DNA from: Apus apus
Taxonomy: Eukaryota; Chordata; Aves; Apodiformes; Apodidae
Assembly: GCF_020740795.1 (NCBI RefSeq)
Contig: NC_067284.1
Coordinates: 102,539,440-102,603,439, forward strand
Length of the DNA stretch: 64,000 nucleotides
Reading direction: 5' to 3'
Position 1 is the first letter of the stretch. Each line of letters starts with the position of its first letter. The notes beneath the pieces were generated by a model. It did not search any database and was not told the DNA's origin. It worked only from the letters and a program-made list of their open reading frames with translations. Below are positions 1 to 13,505 of this stretch, one piece after another. Made by a program: the position numbers and the translations under genes.

Positions 1-1437
1 GAACTACCCTTTTACTCCTAATGTTGATTCTTACAAATTACATTATTGAAGCACAGGCTTCGCTGCAGTACTGACCCTAATTGAGTTTGTTGGAGATTAA
101 ATTGCTTCATCTGGATTTTACATCTCAGTACAAGTGTCCTTCTTTCTCATCTCTTACTTGGCCATTGTTGGTGATGAGACTTGGGAGCCATTCCTGTTCT
201 TCAGTATTGCTTTATTTACCCAGTGTACAGATAGATATTGTTATATAGATGTATTTACCACTTTCAGGTTCTGGTTCCCTTTATGTTCTGAAATGTGTAC
301 ATTTTGTATTTTAAATATGTTTGTCTTTTATATGTGTTTTTTTCTTATTCTTTTTTCTTTCCCTTTTTATCACTCATTCTCTTTGTTTCTTTTTGTCCCA
401 CTCAACAGTCTAGTCTGTTAGACTGCATCTCTCAGTCTTGCATTAGCGCCTGCTGTAACTTGGTTCCCTGGAGCAAAAAGGTACCTTTCCCACAAGTGGG
501 ACCATCCAGCTGCCATACCTGCAGCTTGATGTTACTTGTAGCACGTAGCATATATGTAGTCTTACACTGCTCTTAGCCTTCAGCTGTTACCTGCTTTTTT
601 TTGCTGTTTAAAAGTAAAAAAGCAACCCAGCTGCTCAACAGAAGAATGTCATTCCAGGTTTGTTTCCTTTATTGTCTCCTCATTACTCCTTTTTTGTCTG
701 CAGTCCAGTATCCTCTATTCACTTGTGTCAGTGATTTTTTCATTCCTTTTTGTCTCCTTTAACATTAACATTTGCCTCCTTTGAAACCCCTCGTCCAGTG
801 AGCATTGTGTTTTATTTAATTGGCTGCTTCATTGGTTTTCAGTTAGCCAAGGAATAACCTTGTTAATTTGGAGTAAGGTATTTTTAAAAAATTATTAGTA
901 TGAGCTGTAGAGAGTAATTGCTCCCAGGTATGCAGTGTATCATGTCTTTATTCCATCTATGAAAATATGTGTATGCCAAAAGCTCATGGTATTTTTCTCC
1001 AGGTCCTGTCATTTGACTTATGAACTTTGCCTTGATACAGTCAATTAAGTTTTGGGTGAAAACACATTTCTTTTGCTTATATATATGGGGGGGAAAGTGT
1101 ATGTTTGCCACTGTACTAAGCCAAACTGTTAGTTGTCTTTTCAGTACCTCCAAGAGACTGTTAAGTAGCTTAAGTGAAAACAAATGCATTAACTATGTTG
1201 GGTTGAGGGACTTGAGGAGGTCTAATCCAAAATTTTATTTAGCGTTAAGAAGGACTGAAGAGGTTGGACAGTCCAGTTTGGAGATGGGAACTCCTGAGAG
1301 CCCTCAGGCATGGGCTCCGGCAGAACTGGAGGTGGTTCTAGGTTGTGGTGCCCTCAGCTGGCCTCCCTGACCCTCTGCACTTGCATGGAGTTGCTCTTGT
1401 AATCAGCAGATGTATTTTATAGTTTCACTTCTTTTTC

Positions 1438-1459
1438 TTTTTTTTTTTTTTTTTTTTTT
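1438..1459. repeat. T homopolymer (22 T)
   Basis: An uninterrupted run of 22 T lies in the upstream NHSL1 intron. No retroelement body is recognised beside it, so it may be an old poly(A) tail on the other strand or simple slippage. Confidence 0.9.
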
Positions 1460-3195
1460 ATATAATGCTAAATTTACTCAGTTGAAACAGCAAGGCAAAG
1501 CATAAAATGCCAAACCATAAGGAAGTGAGTACAGAAACTCTTTGAACAAACAAAAGAGGGTAATTCTTCACTCACCACATACACTTTGCAGCTGCTGCAG
1601 GAACTGTGGTTGCTTAAAATTTACATGGGTTCAAAAAGGAACTGGGTAAATTCTCAGGGAGGGGGAGGGCACCATCCAATGCTGAGAGAATATTCAAGGG
1701 AAGGCATCCACTGCATTCATCCTCTGATCTAACTACATATGTATGTCATTGACTGGCTATTATCATAAGGCAGATACTAAATAGGTTTTTAGAGCTCTGA
1801 TCTGCTGCAGTATGACTGTCCTTCTGTTTTTAATCCCAGTGCAACACAGTAGTGGAAGAAGAAAGGCACATTTCTGCAATGCTGGTTATGGTGATAACTT
1901 GCTTGATGGTCACTCATTTCTGCTGACCAAAAAAAAGTAAAAATAATCCCTTCCTTAATGAGACAGTGATGGTTATGAAGCAAAGGATTTAACAGGATAG
2001 CAGACTTGGCCAGTGCAACTGAAGATCTGTGTGTGGAAGTAATAAAGGAGAATATTTTGTCAGAATATGGGGACTAGATTGGGAGCCTTGGTCTGGAGGA
2101 CACTAACTAGAGCAGGATGTGAGCAATTCAACTTAAGTGTAATTTCACATGTATTTATAACATGGTGGTGTTCCATAACACAGTATGAAACCCTGTGAGT
2201 TGAAGCAGGCACATAAAGTGACATTTTTGATTGGCCAAGATTAAGGGTTTGTTTTTTTTTCCTGTTACTGTTTGTCTTGATCCTTCTGCATTTGGTGAAG
2301 GGGCACTTGAGCTATCAAAGCTAGTAAAAGGCTAGAGAAGAAATTGGATGTTGGGAATCAGTAATAGACAGCTGAATTGGTATAGCTCTTGTCCACAAGG
2401 CTGTGTGGGTTTATTTATTTTTTTTTCCAATTTTGTTTTTCTGATAAATTATCATTTTAGGAATGCTTGCAGTAAACAGTGTTGTAAATGACTTAAGTGG
2501 AAGTTTGAAGTTCCTATGCTGAATGATAAAATTTGTATGGATTGAATTTTCCTTTTGAAAGTTCATGCTTTCTCCCCCTCTAATGCATGTTCGTGCAAAC
2601 ACTGCAAGGCCCAAGGCAGTTCCTTTCGCATCCCATCCCACCTTTTCCCATGTCCATTAAAAAGGATCAAGTCCCAACAATTTTTTCCTGAGGAAATGGG
2701 TCTTAACATCCCGTTGCACAGAAATGTGGCCATTTCAGTCTAGTAATAAAGTTATAATGAATCAGAGATGCTTTAAAATTGGGACAGGTGCTTTCTATTA
2801 TGAACATAGTCATAGTAGAATATAATCATATCAACTTTCCTAAGCAGATACATAATCTGAAAGTACTGCCTCATCCAGTTCTATTTCTAATACAGCACAC
2901 CTTACTTGAAGACTTTCCTGTTATACAGCAGCAGTTCACTGCATCTTTGGCAAGCTTCTGTGTTGTGAATCTGGGAATGTTTGCTAAAGATACATAAATC
3001 CCTGTTTTCATCCCAACTATGAAGGTAATAATTTCCTGTGTGAAGAAAGCTGAAAGATGAGCTTCTCTTTCTCTTGGGGTGTCAATTGCTTTTCATTCAC
3101 TGTGTGCTCATGGGGCTGATTCCTTTCTGTATGTCTTCTTCCATCTGCCCCCAGTTAACTTTTAATTCTGCAAAATTTGTGATTGTTACTCAATC

Positions 3196-3216
3196 TTTTT
3201 TTTTTTTTTTTTTTTT
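3196..3216. repeat. T homopolymer (21 T)
   Basis: An uninterrupted run of 21 T lies in the upstream NHSL1 intron. No attached element was recognised. Confidence 0.9.
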
Positions 3217-5665
3217 AATAATTAGGATTCACTTCCATTCTTCAGTTTTTCTATCTATCTGTAATAGAAAAAAAAACAAATAACATTCTGCTTGGTTGGG
3301 GTAATTTACTGGAAGAGGAAGGGTGGCTTTGTAAGTAGTGTTTCTGTCACTTGACATGTTGGAGTAGCCCCTGGTGACTGCTATATGACAGCTGAGACCT
3401 GGCACTGCAGTACAGTCCAAATACGACAGATATTGATGCTGACAGTGTCAACCAAGCAGAGTATCTGAAGGTCAGTGGAGCTCATCCTCTCCCCACACAA
3501 ACTGGTGCCCTGATCCAGATGGAGGAAAGCTCTTTGTGGAAGAGAAAAGCGTTTTTTCTCTGCCTTGATCCCTGATACCTCCTTTAAGTGCACAGACCTG
3601 CCTGCTATGGCACTGGACTAGCACTCCCCTGCCACGCTCTTTACAAACTCTTTCAGCTGTTTTTAAACCTAATTGTGGGGAAGCATGGTCTGGAGGCAGC
3701 TTTCCATTCTGCAATGGCATTTGTCTCCCATATTGCTTAAGTTAATGAAGATTTTTATAAATTTGAGTGATCTAAGGTGGGAAAGTGCATGTGTTTGTGT
3801 GTAAGTGCATATACATATGTGTGCCCACACGGTGTATATATATATGTATAAATAGTGTATGTACACACATTAAAAAAAAGCATTCATGTATTTTTATAGA
3901 AATGGGTTTAGAGCCTCTAAAAACAATGCAGATCTGAAAATACATTTATGTCCTCCAAGAAAGCTTGTATTGAAATAATTTCTGGGCATCTACAGCCTCT
4001 CTAGTAAAGAAATGCAATACTGGCAGAAATAGATTATTTCCTGGAAAAAAAGATGCCATATTTCAAAATGTGGTTCCAAATTGTAGAATAGCATCAGTAA
4101 TAATTTAGTTGCCTGAATTGTTTTTTTATTACCTGTAGATATTTTACTTTTCTGTGGTTTAACTGTTGGCCTGGAAATTACTTTAATTTTTATTTTTTAT
4201 TCAATAAAATCCTGGACCCTGTCCTAAAGGATGTAGAGTGAAACCATAATAGAATGAATAAATAAATGATTATTTATTTATAAATAGCAGGAACTCCTCA
4301 TGGTAACAGGAAGAAAATTAAGATCAGAAATTATAAACATTGGTTGCAGTACAGTGTCTGGGTGTGTCTTTTGTATAGTGGGCAGCTTCAAGAGAAAACA
4401 GATAGCTTAGACTGAAAACATATATTAAAAAAATCCATCTGTTATAAATAGCTATGGTGTTTCTTTTCATGCCTGGGTATAACAGTGAGGGAGTAAGTAC
4501 CAGGAGAGGCAGTGATCCAGTACTGACAACCTTATTTCGGGTTGTATTCTGCTCTCCAAAGGGGGAGGAATAAAGGAAAGAGGGGGTGAAAACTGTAGCT
4601 TTGCTCTGATGGTAGGGAGGGGGGTCCCCAAGCAAACAACCCTGAAGCAGAGAAGTCAGGAGGCTGCAGACATCTCTGCTAGCAGTTCCTCTTCCATGGT
4701 TCTCTTTTTTGTTTTGCCTGGGGGCAGGAGGAGGTGGAGGTTGGGTTTCCTCCAGGATTTCCTTCCTCTCCTGCTTCTGGGATTCCCTGGGGTGTCTTGC
4801 TGACAAGACCAGGGAGGAGAGAAGGCTGCTTTTCCCAGGTTTGCTTGGAGCTTGTAACCAGCCTCCTGCTAGAAGCCACAGTGTTGTCTTGGTTGTCTTC
4901 TGCATGCTTTGAACCTGCTTGTCTTTTTTTTTCTTTTTTTCTTTTTTTTTTTTTTAAGGGTTTTTTTGGTTCATTGGTTGTTTGGTTTTTTGTTTAAGCG
5001 AAACACCCATCATGGAGGTGAAATCTGCCTAAAGAGGATGAGGAATAACTTTTTAAATGACCATTCTGTAGCTTCTAATATTGTTAATTGCTTCATCCTT
5101 GAAAAATGGGCAAAATGAACCAATTGGCTATGGCATGAGTTTCTCCAAGGCCAAAAGCAAAGTCATTCTTGCTGCCATACCAGTCCATGGCTGATGTTTT
5201 TGTAGAGTGGTTCTTTTACTCAGCTCTCCCAAAACCTCTCTCTTCATAACAGGCTTTTTTGCTGAGATCTTACATGTCCTTACAACCTAGCCCAGCTAGA
5301 GGAAAGCAGTGCACAGATCTCATTTTCCTAGTAGGGCACTGGGAGGGGTTTATCACACCAGGGACAAGGTCAGTGTGTAACATAGTTACTGTGCTTTGCT
5401 CAAGACCACTCTTCTTTCTCATTGCTATATATTCTTTAGATCGATCGGCAGTCTTGGATAAATACAATCCAGGTGTTTTGTTGCTTGTTGGTTTGTTGTT
5501 TTTTTTTTTAATTTCTCTTTGTGTAGGTCAAAGTATGATATTGTGCTTGACAAATAGTTGTGCTGACTACAGCACCAATACCATAGTAATACCATAGTCC
5601 CACTTTTTTTTTTTCTTTTTCTTTTTTAATTAAACTTACATTGTTGCGTGTATTTCTGTTTGTAG

Positions 5666-5858
5666 CGTCCTGTCTCTTCCCCAGAAGAAGAAAAGATTGT
5701 TACTGTCAAAAGGCCTAAAACTCCAGTTCCAAACGAGTTACCAGATATCAACACCCAAACCAACTGGACTAAGTCACTGCCACTGCCAACGCCAGAAGAG
5801 AAAATGCGACAACAAGCACAGGCAGTCCAAACAGATGTCGTCCCTATTAATGTGACTG
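5666..5858 (+). CDS. NHSL1: NHSL1 coding exon (internal, before the giant exon)
   Basis: This internal exon of Nance-Horan syndrome-like 1 is bounded by an acceptor (TTTCTGTTTGTAG) and a donor (ACTG|GTAGGC). It reads in phase 0 for 64 codons plus one base. The peptide starts RPVSSPEEEK and contains NTQTNWTKSLPLPTPEEKMR, a block shared by NHS, NHSL1 and NHSL2, and then VVPINVT. NHSL1 is a cytoplasmic protein that associates with the Scar/WAVE-Arp2/3 machinery at the leading edge and modulates lamellipodia and cell migration (established for mammals). The choice of NHSL1 over NHS or NHSL2 rests on closer agreement with the mammalian NHSL1 sequence here and across the following exons. The splice junction to 10705 restores a glycine codon in the conserved TGENFDR block. 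Confidence 0.95.
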
Positions 5859-8800
5859 GTAGGCTTTTAATTTCAGTCAATACATTACACTGATGAGGGA
5901 GGGAAGGGATAAAAGGGGATCCATGCAGTTCTCTTGGACACTCTATATTTGATGCATGAATTCTGCATTCCTTGTTGCACCTTTCTGTGAAAAGTGTTCT
6001 GTGTTTAATAGTCCACCTTCAAACTTAATGAGAAAACCTGAAAATCCCCTAAAGTGATCACTATGAAGATAGTCTACGCAACGTCACCTTGAAATGGCAT
6101 TAGATACTCATGAAATACAAGAGGGTTCATGAGTAGCAGGGCTTTGCTGTGGACTGCCTTGAAGATATGTAATGGAAAATCATATTTTATGCAATGCTAA
6201 TGATATTTAAGGATTTTTTCTAGGAATTTTATGTAAGGCAGGTTATCAGGGACTTCTGTATTACAAAGACTGAATGTTACAAAATTCAAGGAGAAGAACT
6301 CGGGGGTCTTATTTTTATCAGCAACAAGAGGTTTAGGTGTCAAGGAGAGTAGGGTAAGAACCTCAAAAGTTAATAAGACTACGTTTTCGAGCAAGACCCT
6401 TGCTAAAACACTTCACTTATTTGACAGTTGTCTGCACTTCAATGTTATGAACTGTGTATTCGCTCCTCATTTTGAAAATGCTCTTTGGTTTTACAGTTGC
6501 AGAACTGCTGCTCTGTGGCAGTTAAATAATGTTAAAGGCTAATGCTGAATAGATACTTTGTTATGTGTAATCAGAGTTTCTGTGAAAAAATGAATTATCA
6601 CTTCAATTTAATAATCCTTCTTTTTCTGCACAATATCAAGATTGTCTGTTATTAGTTAATTCAAATAACTGACCGTTTGCCTGCCAAAACCGGGATGGTA
6701 TTCAATATCCAATTTTTTTCAAATACCATATGGTGCTCTCTGGCTCCATGCTCCCTCTTACAATCAATAGCTTGCAACATTTGGTGTTGTTTTGAGAGTA
6801 AATTATGCGTTCACTTTCCTCATGTGACTACCAGTAGTTTTTTCACATGTATTTTTATAAACTGCTATTTCAAATAATACTATTTAACAGTATTTAAATA
6901 TATAAGTATTATAGGAGCAGTATTCCTATCACAAACATCAGAGGGCTCTGAGAAATGAAAAAGAACAGATTCCTCAAATAAACAGCAGAAAATAGTTTAA
7001 ATAAATAGCATGAAGACTGTAAAAAATTTTGAACCCTCCAAGTTTGGAAAGATGAACAGAAGGAAAACAAGTGCAATGCTGAAATGTTGGTAGGCCAGTT
7101 GGCATTATCTAAGGACTGTAGGATACTGGTGCAGAAGGCCGAGTTATGGGAACAACAGATAATCTGACATAATCGATGAGCTTGAGCAGGGCTTAGATAC
7201 TGCAACAGCAGGAACAGGGTATACTTACAGAAAGAGTAATCTGCTGTTCCGTTTAATGACCTTGTGTACTGAAAATACGTGGAAGTAAACAGATGGAAAG
7301 AAAAATGAGATCAAATAACTCATAGATTTAATTCAGTGTTGCTGGGAACGTTACCGTGTTTGTATAAATAACACTTGTGACTTCAGGCAGCTTAATTCGA
7401 CCCTGGTGTAGCAAACCTTGTGTCCCCTGAACTGTTTGTTTTGCATTCAGCAAACTCAGTGGTTCTCAACTTTTCTGATACAAATAGTGCACGTGCATAC
7501 TATATCTCACCTTTCTGTAGTGTGCTGTTGAGCGTTTATTCCTTTACAAACATGGTAATCGAGGGAATGGAAGGGAGGGCAGGGAAGGAAGACTGCTGTT
7601 GCAGTATGTGGACTAGTCTCTGGGATCCACTGTTTTCCTTTCCCTTGGAATAGTTACGTTGCTACTGTGAAACAAGGCAAGCGGCAGTAACAGACTATAG
7701 GCCACACACAACACACAAAAAAGCTACTGTCCTTGTTCCTCTTTAAAAAGTCACAATCTGCTCCCCTCCTCTGCCCTCCAACGCACCGAGTAATTTATTC
7801 TGTGAAGTTCCTTATGTTACTGCACAAGACAGGGAAAAAACCAACCAAAATTTCTGTGCCATTTATCCAACGTGCTGTGGAACGAACCATGGCTTTGGTT
7901 TGGCTTTTTCCTTCGCTTGCTCTTTTTCTCACTCTCCTAGAAGAGAGGTCAAAAAACTTCCCATTTTATTACTCTCGGCATGAAATAAAAGGTTAACTCT
8001 GAAGAGGCTGCTGGCAATTGACAGCATTTTCAGCAGTGCATTAGTAATGATTCTGCTAAAAAGGCCTCTCATGTGGCTGTGCAATAACGCTCCGCGAGCT
8101 CAGCTTTCGGGGCTCACTGGTGAACAAATTGCAACTAATACAGCAGCAGTAGTAGTAAAAATCTTTTGGATAGCCTGAAGGTGCAGGGGCATTGCATTAG
8201 GCTGCCAAGCTGCAGACTAGACCTGTGGGTTTGGAAGCAATTTCAGTCTTTGGGAGTGCCTGGGCTGAGCTTATTCTGTCCTGGAAGGGGTTGGGCTGAA
8301 TTTTCAGTGGTGGTCAGTCTTTGCTTTTAAGTATCTTGGGGGTTAAAAGATGTATGAAGGTGTCTGCTCTCCTGGGTTTTCCGGAACTAACTTTCTTTCC
8401 AGATGAAGGAGTCTGGTGATGGTGGAGGTGATCAGCACCAGGCTGGATCCTGCAAAACATTTAAGCATTTGCTTGAGTCTAGTTTGACTGACTTCAGTGA
8501 GATTTAAGCACATACTTAAATATTTTCGGTGAATCCAAGGAAACTGAGTAAACTGCATGAGGGAAAACTGAGTAAGACCATATTAGGAATGCCTAGATGA
8601 TTTGTTACAAACCTGTAACAGAAGGAGAAAAGTATCCTTACATCTGCAAAATATATTTAATGTTAACATTGTTATAGTCCTTAAAAAAATTACGATGAAG
8701 AAGGGAAAAGAAGACTGGAGACATTCTGATTTTGCTTGTTGGAATTTACTGAAGCTGATACTTACAAATTCTGTAAAATTGCACAGTGGCTTTGAAAAAG

Positions 8801-10704
8801 CCTTTGTTTATCAAAAGCCATGGAAGATGGATTGGTTCAGTTAGCTCTTGGGTAGCTCAGAGGAAGAAGTTGCTGTGGATTGGCTGACACAGTAACATTT
8901 CCCCATGGATATCCTGTTTGTGCTGTCTGAACCTTCATGTAAAAGACTCTCTCCTTGTTTGCACCCTTTACTTACCAAATACATTTTATTCCAGGGCATT
9001 CAAAGCTGTATTTTCATTTCCTTGCAACTCACCATCTCAGGCATAATTGCTGGCCTTTGAATGGATAAAGATATTTTCAGAGATTAAAAATTTCTTCTTC
9101 ATATTGTATGGATTTGTTATAGTCTGCCTAGAATTATTACTGTCATGCAGGACAGGATTATCTAATTGTCCTGACCCTGACCTTTTAAGGGTCCTAACGT
9201 CCTAATAGTGGCAATGGCCCAGACAGTGGGTAGTCTGTCTCAGTATTTCAGGACTTCTACTAAGCCAGTGGGATCCATAGCTCAAAATTTTATAGATCTC
9301 ATGGGCTTCCTCCTCCTTTAATATGCCCTGACCTCAATCAGTCTGAAACTTGGATCAAACTGGCACTTTATAGCTGCAAGGAAAGTGTGGCTCATGGGAG
9401 CACATGGCTCCGGTCAAACAAAGTCAGAGTCTTTATATTTACAATATGGTGAATGAAGCCGCTACATTTTTTTTCTTGCATTTTCACAAGTCCATATGCT
9501 ATACTTTAATATATGTCTGTATCTTTACCTGTTACAGAGGTAATAAGGTTTTCTATGCTGTTTGCATGACACACATCATACTGATGTGCAGTCAGCCAGG
9601 GTTAATATTTATGACATATTAGTTACTGTGCATTAATCACTTTTTTTAGAGGTAAATAATTTGGTCATTGATTTTCCAAAAAGTTGTACAAGGCAAAAAA
9701 CATATATACTTATATGAAGATTTTTTATGCATTTAAGCTTTAAATGAGTCATCTGAACGACATTTAGCAGTGCTTTAAAATGCTGCAACTTCTAGAAAGG
9801 GAACTTACATGTGAGATACAGGGGATAGTCGTTAGATTTTTAGAAGTGATGGAAATTAATTCAGCTCACAGTTGATGGGGCAAGTTTTATCTTGCTACTA
9901 GTAAAATGGCCAAATTATAAACCTCTAAAGAAAAGTGAATTCCTAAAGAAAAGCTGCTTAATGATAGTGGTGCTTCTGGGTCCCATTATGATATGGCACA
10001 TGGTCATCATAAGGCTTTGTCTGGCAACGTGCACTTATACACACATTTTTCTCCAGCTCTTGCAGTCGTATATTTTTATAATATTTTATAAAGTTTCACT
10101 CTGACTGAAATATTTATGAGACCACAAGATCAGCTTGATCTCTGCGTGCTCTGTGGTATTTATTTGTATTAATGTTAAAAGATCACCATCAGAAATGTGG
10201 TACACTTGACAGGTTCAGAGCAACTTGGAATAAAAAAGAAACATCTTGTGTGATTTAATGATGGAGCTGTGCAAAAACGTAATAGCTGTTGCCAATAGCA
10301 ATGTCTGTTCCTGCATAAACCATTGTAATCTTTAATTTTCATGAGCAGATTTGCTTTTTCGGCAGCTCGTTGTTTTAAAATAAAACAACAAAACCCCCAC
10401 AAAATACCACAGAGGGACAAATTAAAGCAAAGATTCGGTTCACTTGTGGAATGAGAGCTGCTGTGCTCAGGAAGTCAAAATTCCCTAAAAAACCTGCAGT
10501 ACTGTGTAATGGATATGTGGGTCTAAAGCCTTACTGTAACCATATGCCGTATCTTCCTTCAGTGTACACCTTCATTGTAGGACCAAGCTAACATCGTTTA
10601 TTAATGCCTTTTTTTCCATTTCTACAACAAAACTAGTGGAAGAAAGTGCATGATGTCAGCGTGCTTGAAAGTAATGTTGCTTTGCTTGTTCTACCATGTA
10701 TTAG
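5859..10704 (+). other. NHSL1: NHSL1 intron
   Basis: This 4.85-kb intron has a GTAGGC donor and a TATTAG acceptor. No coding exon or recognisable mobile element was seen in it. The stretch at about 7985-8110 is less AT-rich than its surroundings and carries clustered CpGs, so it is a weak candidate for conserved non-coding DNA. The rest is ordinary AT-rich sequence. Confidence 0.75.
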
Positions 10705-10836
10705 GGGAGAATTTCGACCGCCAGGCCAGCATTCGGCGGTCTCTAATTTACACAGACACGGTGGTAAGACGGCCGAAGAAAGTCAAAAGGAGAAAGACTA
10801 TTACAGGAATCCCTGACAACATACAAAAGGAGCTAG
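10705..10836 (+). CDS. NHSL1: NHSL1 coding exon with conserved basic block
   Basis: This 132-nt internal exon follows the acceptor TATTAG and ends at CTAG|GTATGG. Joined to the previous exon it encodes GENFDRQASIRRSLIYTDTV followed by VRRPKKVKRRKTITGIPDN and IQKEL. It is one of the most strongly conserved parts of NHS-family proteins: a highly basic block after a serine/tyrosine-rich motif. The RRPKKVKRRK cluster resembles a nuclear localisation or lipid/RNA-binding patch, but no specific role is shown by the sequence. The exon enters and leaves in phase 1. A longer open frame from 10650 runs through the acceptor, and its extra N-terminal residues are intronic. Confidence 0.96.
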
Positions 10837-13410
10837 GTATGGCTCATCAGAACTGTATTCCATCCACTGTTCATTGTCACTGCTTATCATTACTCGACTA
10901 AAAACATTGCCAGTGCTCATGAAACAAATACAGTCTGATAGCCTATTACAGTTCCAAACACATGTGCCTCCTTGCCACCTTGTGCATTGGGAAATTAGGA
11001 CCCTTTATCTGTTGACTTCCACTTGTTGAAGGGAACAGGGCAATTGGAAAATGGTGTACTGGTACAGTGGAAATCTGCAGGGGTGTAAGGTTTCTCATCT
11101 TTAATGCTCTCCTGGAAATTCAGTCTGGGATACTCACTGAAGGAAACTGAAGTGGGCAGGCATTATGGCTTGTAAATAATTACTCAGTGGTATAAAACAA
11201 TTCATAGATGCCTTCCTGAATCTGCAGAGAGTTGCATCAACAGTGAAGACCTCTATATGTTCCAGTTCAATTTAGATCTAACTGGCAACCCCTTAAGTAT
11301 CAGTGTTGCTTGATTGGAAGTAGTTTACACAGGCTCATTAGCTATTGCCTACATTTCAGAGTAAAAATGCCTACTCGGTCCCATTTACACATGCTCAGGC
11401 TGTCCTCTTGCACAGTTAGTGGCATATGTGATTTTTAAAGCTCATGAAGCAGTCTGAGTTTTGGCAGAGCTTCTATCCACTTTTTGCAAAACTCTTTGAT
11501 TTAAATCTGGTCATTCTTAGTTATTTTTTCAAAAGATGTTTCAGTTTTTCCAAAATGATAACTTCACAGAAGAGGAATGTATTTTACAATAATCTGGCAG
11601 AGCATAATTTTAAGTGTTTTACATGAGGAATTGTTTCATAGTGATTATTGCAGTAAGTTTTACTACCTTGCATCTTGCATCTCTTTTTTTTAAATTATAT
11701 TTTCAGTTGGTGGTGTTTTCTCTAGATTTTTCAGAATCAGAAGCAAAAATATGTAGCGGAATGGGTTTGAAATGAGCTAACAGGCCAGGCATAGAGAAAG
11801 CCAAGGAGCGAGCAAGTACATGAAGAACAGTTTGTGAGTGGAACTGTGCTCCTTCAGCATCTATAATGAAACAGTATCCTGCCATGGGAATCCTCTCCCT
11901 CAAGAAAGAAAATTAAATTGTCCTAACCTATTAGGACAGCTAAAGTTAGGCAGCTTAAATTTCATTACCTTTGGATCTCACATAATGATTTTATTGCTAA
12001 CTGCTGCTCTGAGATTCATCCAAAGCTATCTGATGTCTTTGTCCACCTTTTCTTGTGGGATGAGTGCTGTTTTGTGCCTGCCATAGGGAACAACTCCTCA
12101 TAGTGTGAGTTCCCTTCCTTCCTCTTAACTGTCTATAGTGGGCTTTACCACCTGGCAGGAGACACTTTCCAAACTTGGAGTCCTCCTGAATGTCAAAACT
12201 TGAATTTGTCTTTTTTCCTGAGAGAGAATGACACATTTATTGTCTTACAATCAACTATAAGCAAGCTTGAGAGTTAAATGAAGTAAATTTGTTCTAACTA
12301 AAAATCAAAGCTGGAGACAAACCTACACAAAGCTTAATGTTGAATTATTCTTAAAGAAAGATTCCTTTCTGCTGTTTTGCATCTCTCAGGGACCAGTTTA
12401 CAGCTGATTTGAGGAACAGTAGAGGCAACCCTTATCTTTTCTCATCTGTTCAGGATGGATACTTTTACAATCCCTTTTTCTGTTTTAAACTAAATTGCTT
12501 CTCTCTTTGTCTAGAGCTGAGGTGAAATCACTTGTGCTCCTTAAAAATGCTTGTGCTGCCTAAATGCAAAACTGATACAGGGCATTGTTTAAACTGTTCA
12601 TTTTCAGGGTTGTTACAGTTGTCTTGAGTCTAGTGTGGTATTCTGAAAATGATTTCATTTTCAACAGAGGTGATCTTTGGTACATGTAGAAGAGAGCAGA
12701 TAGTGGAGAAAAGCAGAGCGAAGAACACTGTTCCAAACTACTGTTTGTCACCCATTGGGATTCCTGGTGCTCTTTCAGACACATGGATTTTGAAATGGGT
12801 GACAGCTGTACTTGGGTAGATGGGTGGAGAATGCTTCCTGCTGGCAGCATTTCCAAAACTTTGAGGTTATGTTTGTGACCACTTCAGACAGCTGATTAGT
12901 GCTTGAAAACATCAACTCTAGTTTACCTGGTGGAGTAAATGGATAATGTAGTTGGCATCTATCTTAAAAATAAATATTGAATTAATATCTTATAAAATAA
13001 GTTTGCCAGTTAGACTGTTGCCAGTCTGTTTGCTAAGGGTGATAGGTTTTAGGGTCTTGATTTCAGTCTTTCATCTCTGTACTGAGCACATTTCAAGTTG
13101 TATTGTTTGAAGGTTTTCCTTGGCTCCTGTTTTCAGTTGTGGAAATTTCAGGGCTGGCAGTATATCACTGCAGGAGCTCTCGCTGGACAGTTCCCTGGCC
13201 CACAACTGGCAGACATGTTAGGCTTCAGTCATCTGCCCTATGGTGGAAGTTATCTGAGGAACTTAATGTTGCTTCCATGGTGGTTGTATGTCATCCAGAC
13301 AGCAAAATGTATGCAAAGAAAACACTCTGATGACAGTGTCCATCCTGTTGGTGTATTGCTTTCCATCACTTGGAACAAAGTGCACTTGAGAAGACAACAG
13401 TTATCAGTGT

Positions 13411-13505
13411 CTTCATCTTACAGAATGGGAAACCAGGCATGCTGCAGTGAAGTGACTTAGCCAGAGTCACCCACCAGGCTGCTGGCAAGGCTGGGAATAA
13501 ATTAA
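13411..13505 (+). mobile_element. MIR-like ancient SINE fragment
   Basis: The order of words matches the core and 3' part of the amniote MIR family: a CATCTTACAG start, then ATGGGAAAC, GAAGTGACTTAGCCAGAGTC, a CAGGCT-GCTGGCAAGG segment and GCTGGGAATAA. These correspond to the MIR segments TTTTACAGATGRGGAAAC, AGTRACTTGCCCAAGGTCAC and GGCAGAGCYGGGATT. Divergence is high, as expected for an element that predates the bird-mammal split. A related CORE-SINE is possible. The surrounding open frame (13098-13460) is a chance ORF. Confidence 0.6.

Larger units (their letters stand above)
1..5665 (+). other. NHSL1: NHSL1 intron (upstream part), no exon seen
   Basis: This non-coding stretch precedes the first recognised NHSL1 exon and is interpreted as intron. 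All open frames in it are short, low-complexity or without recognisable homology. I looked for the NHSL1 exons that encode the N-terminal WAVE-homology region and the tyrosine/serine-rich stretch after it, and did not see them. Visible simple sequence includes T-runs at 1438-1459 and 3196-3216, a degenerate TG/TA stretch near 3790-3870, a cluster of AATAAA words around 4202-4265, a G-rich patch near 4720-4745 and a T-rich stretch at 4920-5000. The polypyrimidine tract near 5606-5628 lies shortly before the acceptor of the next exon. Confidence 0.7.

Noticed and set aside
4257..4280. AT-only hairpin TAAATAAAT/ATTTATTTA with nearby AATAAA words
   Set aside because: Such symmetry is expected by chance in this AT-rich stretch, and nothing supports intronic polyadenylation here.
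4324..4905. A 193-codon minus-strand ORF in the upstream intron
   Set aside because: It has low-complexity proline and lysine stretches, no recognisable domain and no splice context. Its length is explicable by the purine-rich composition of the opposite strand.
13098..13460. A 120-codon plus-strand ORF
   Set aside because: It runs into a MIR-like SINE and shows no known domain; chance ORF.
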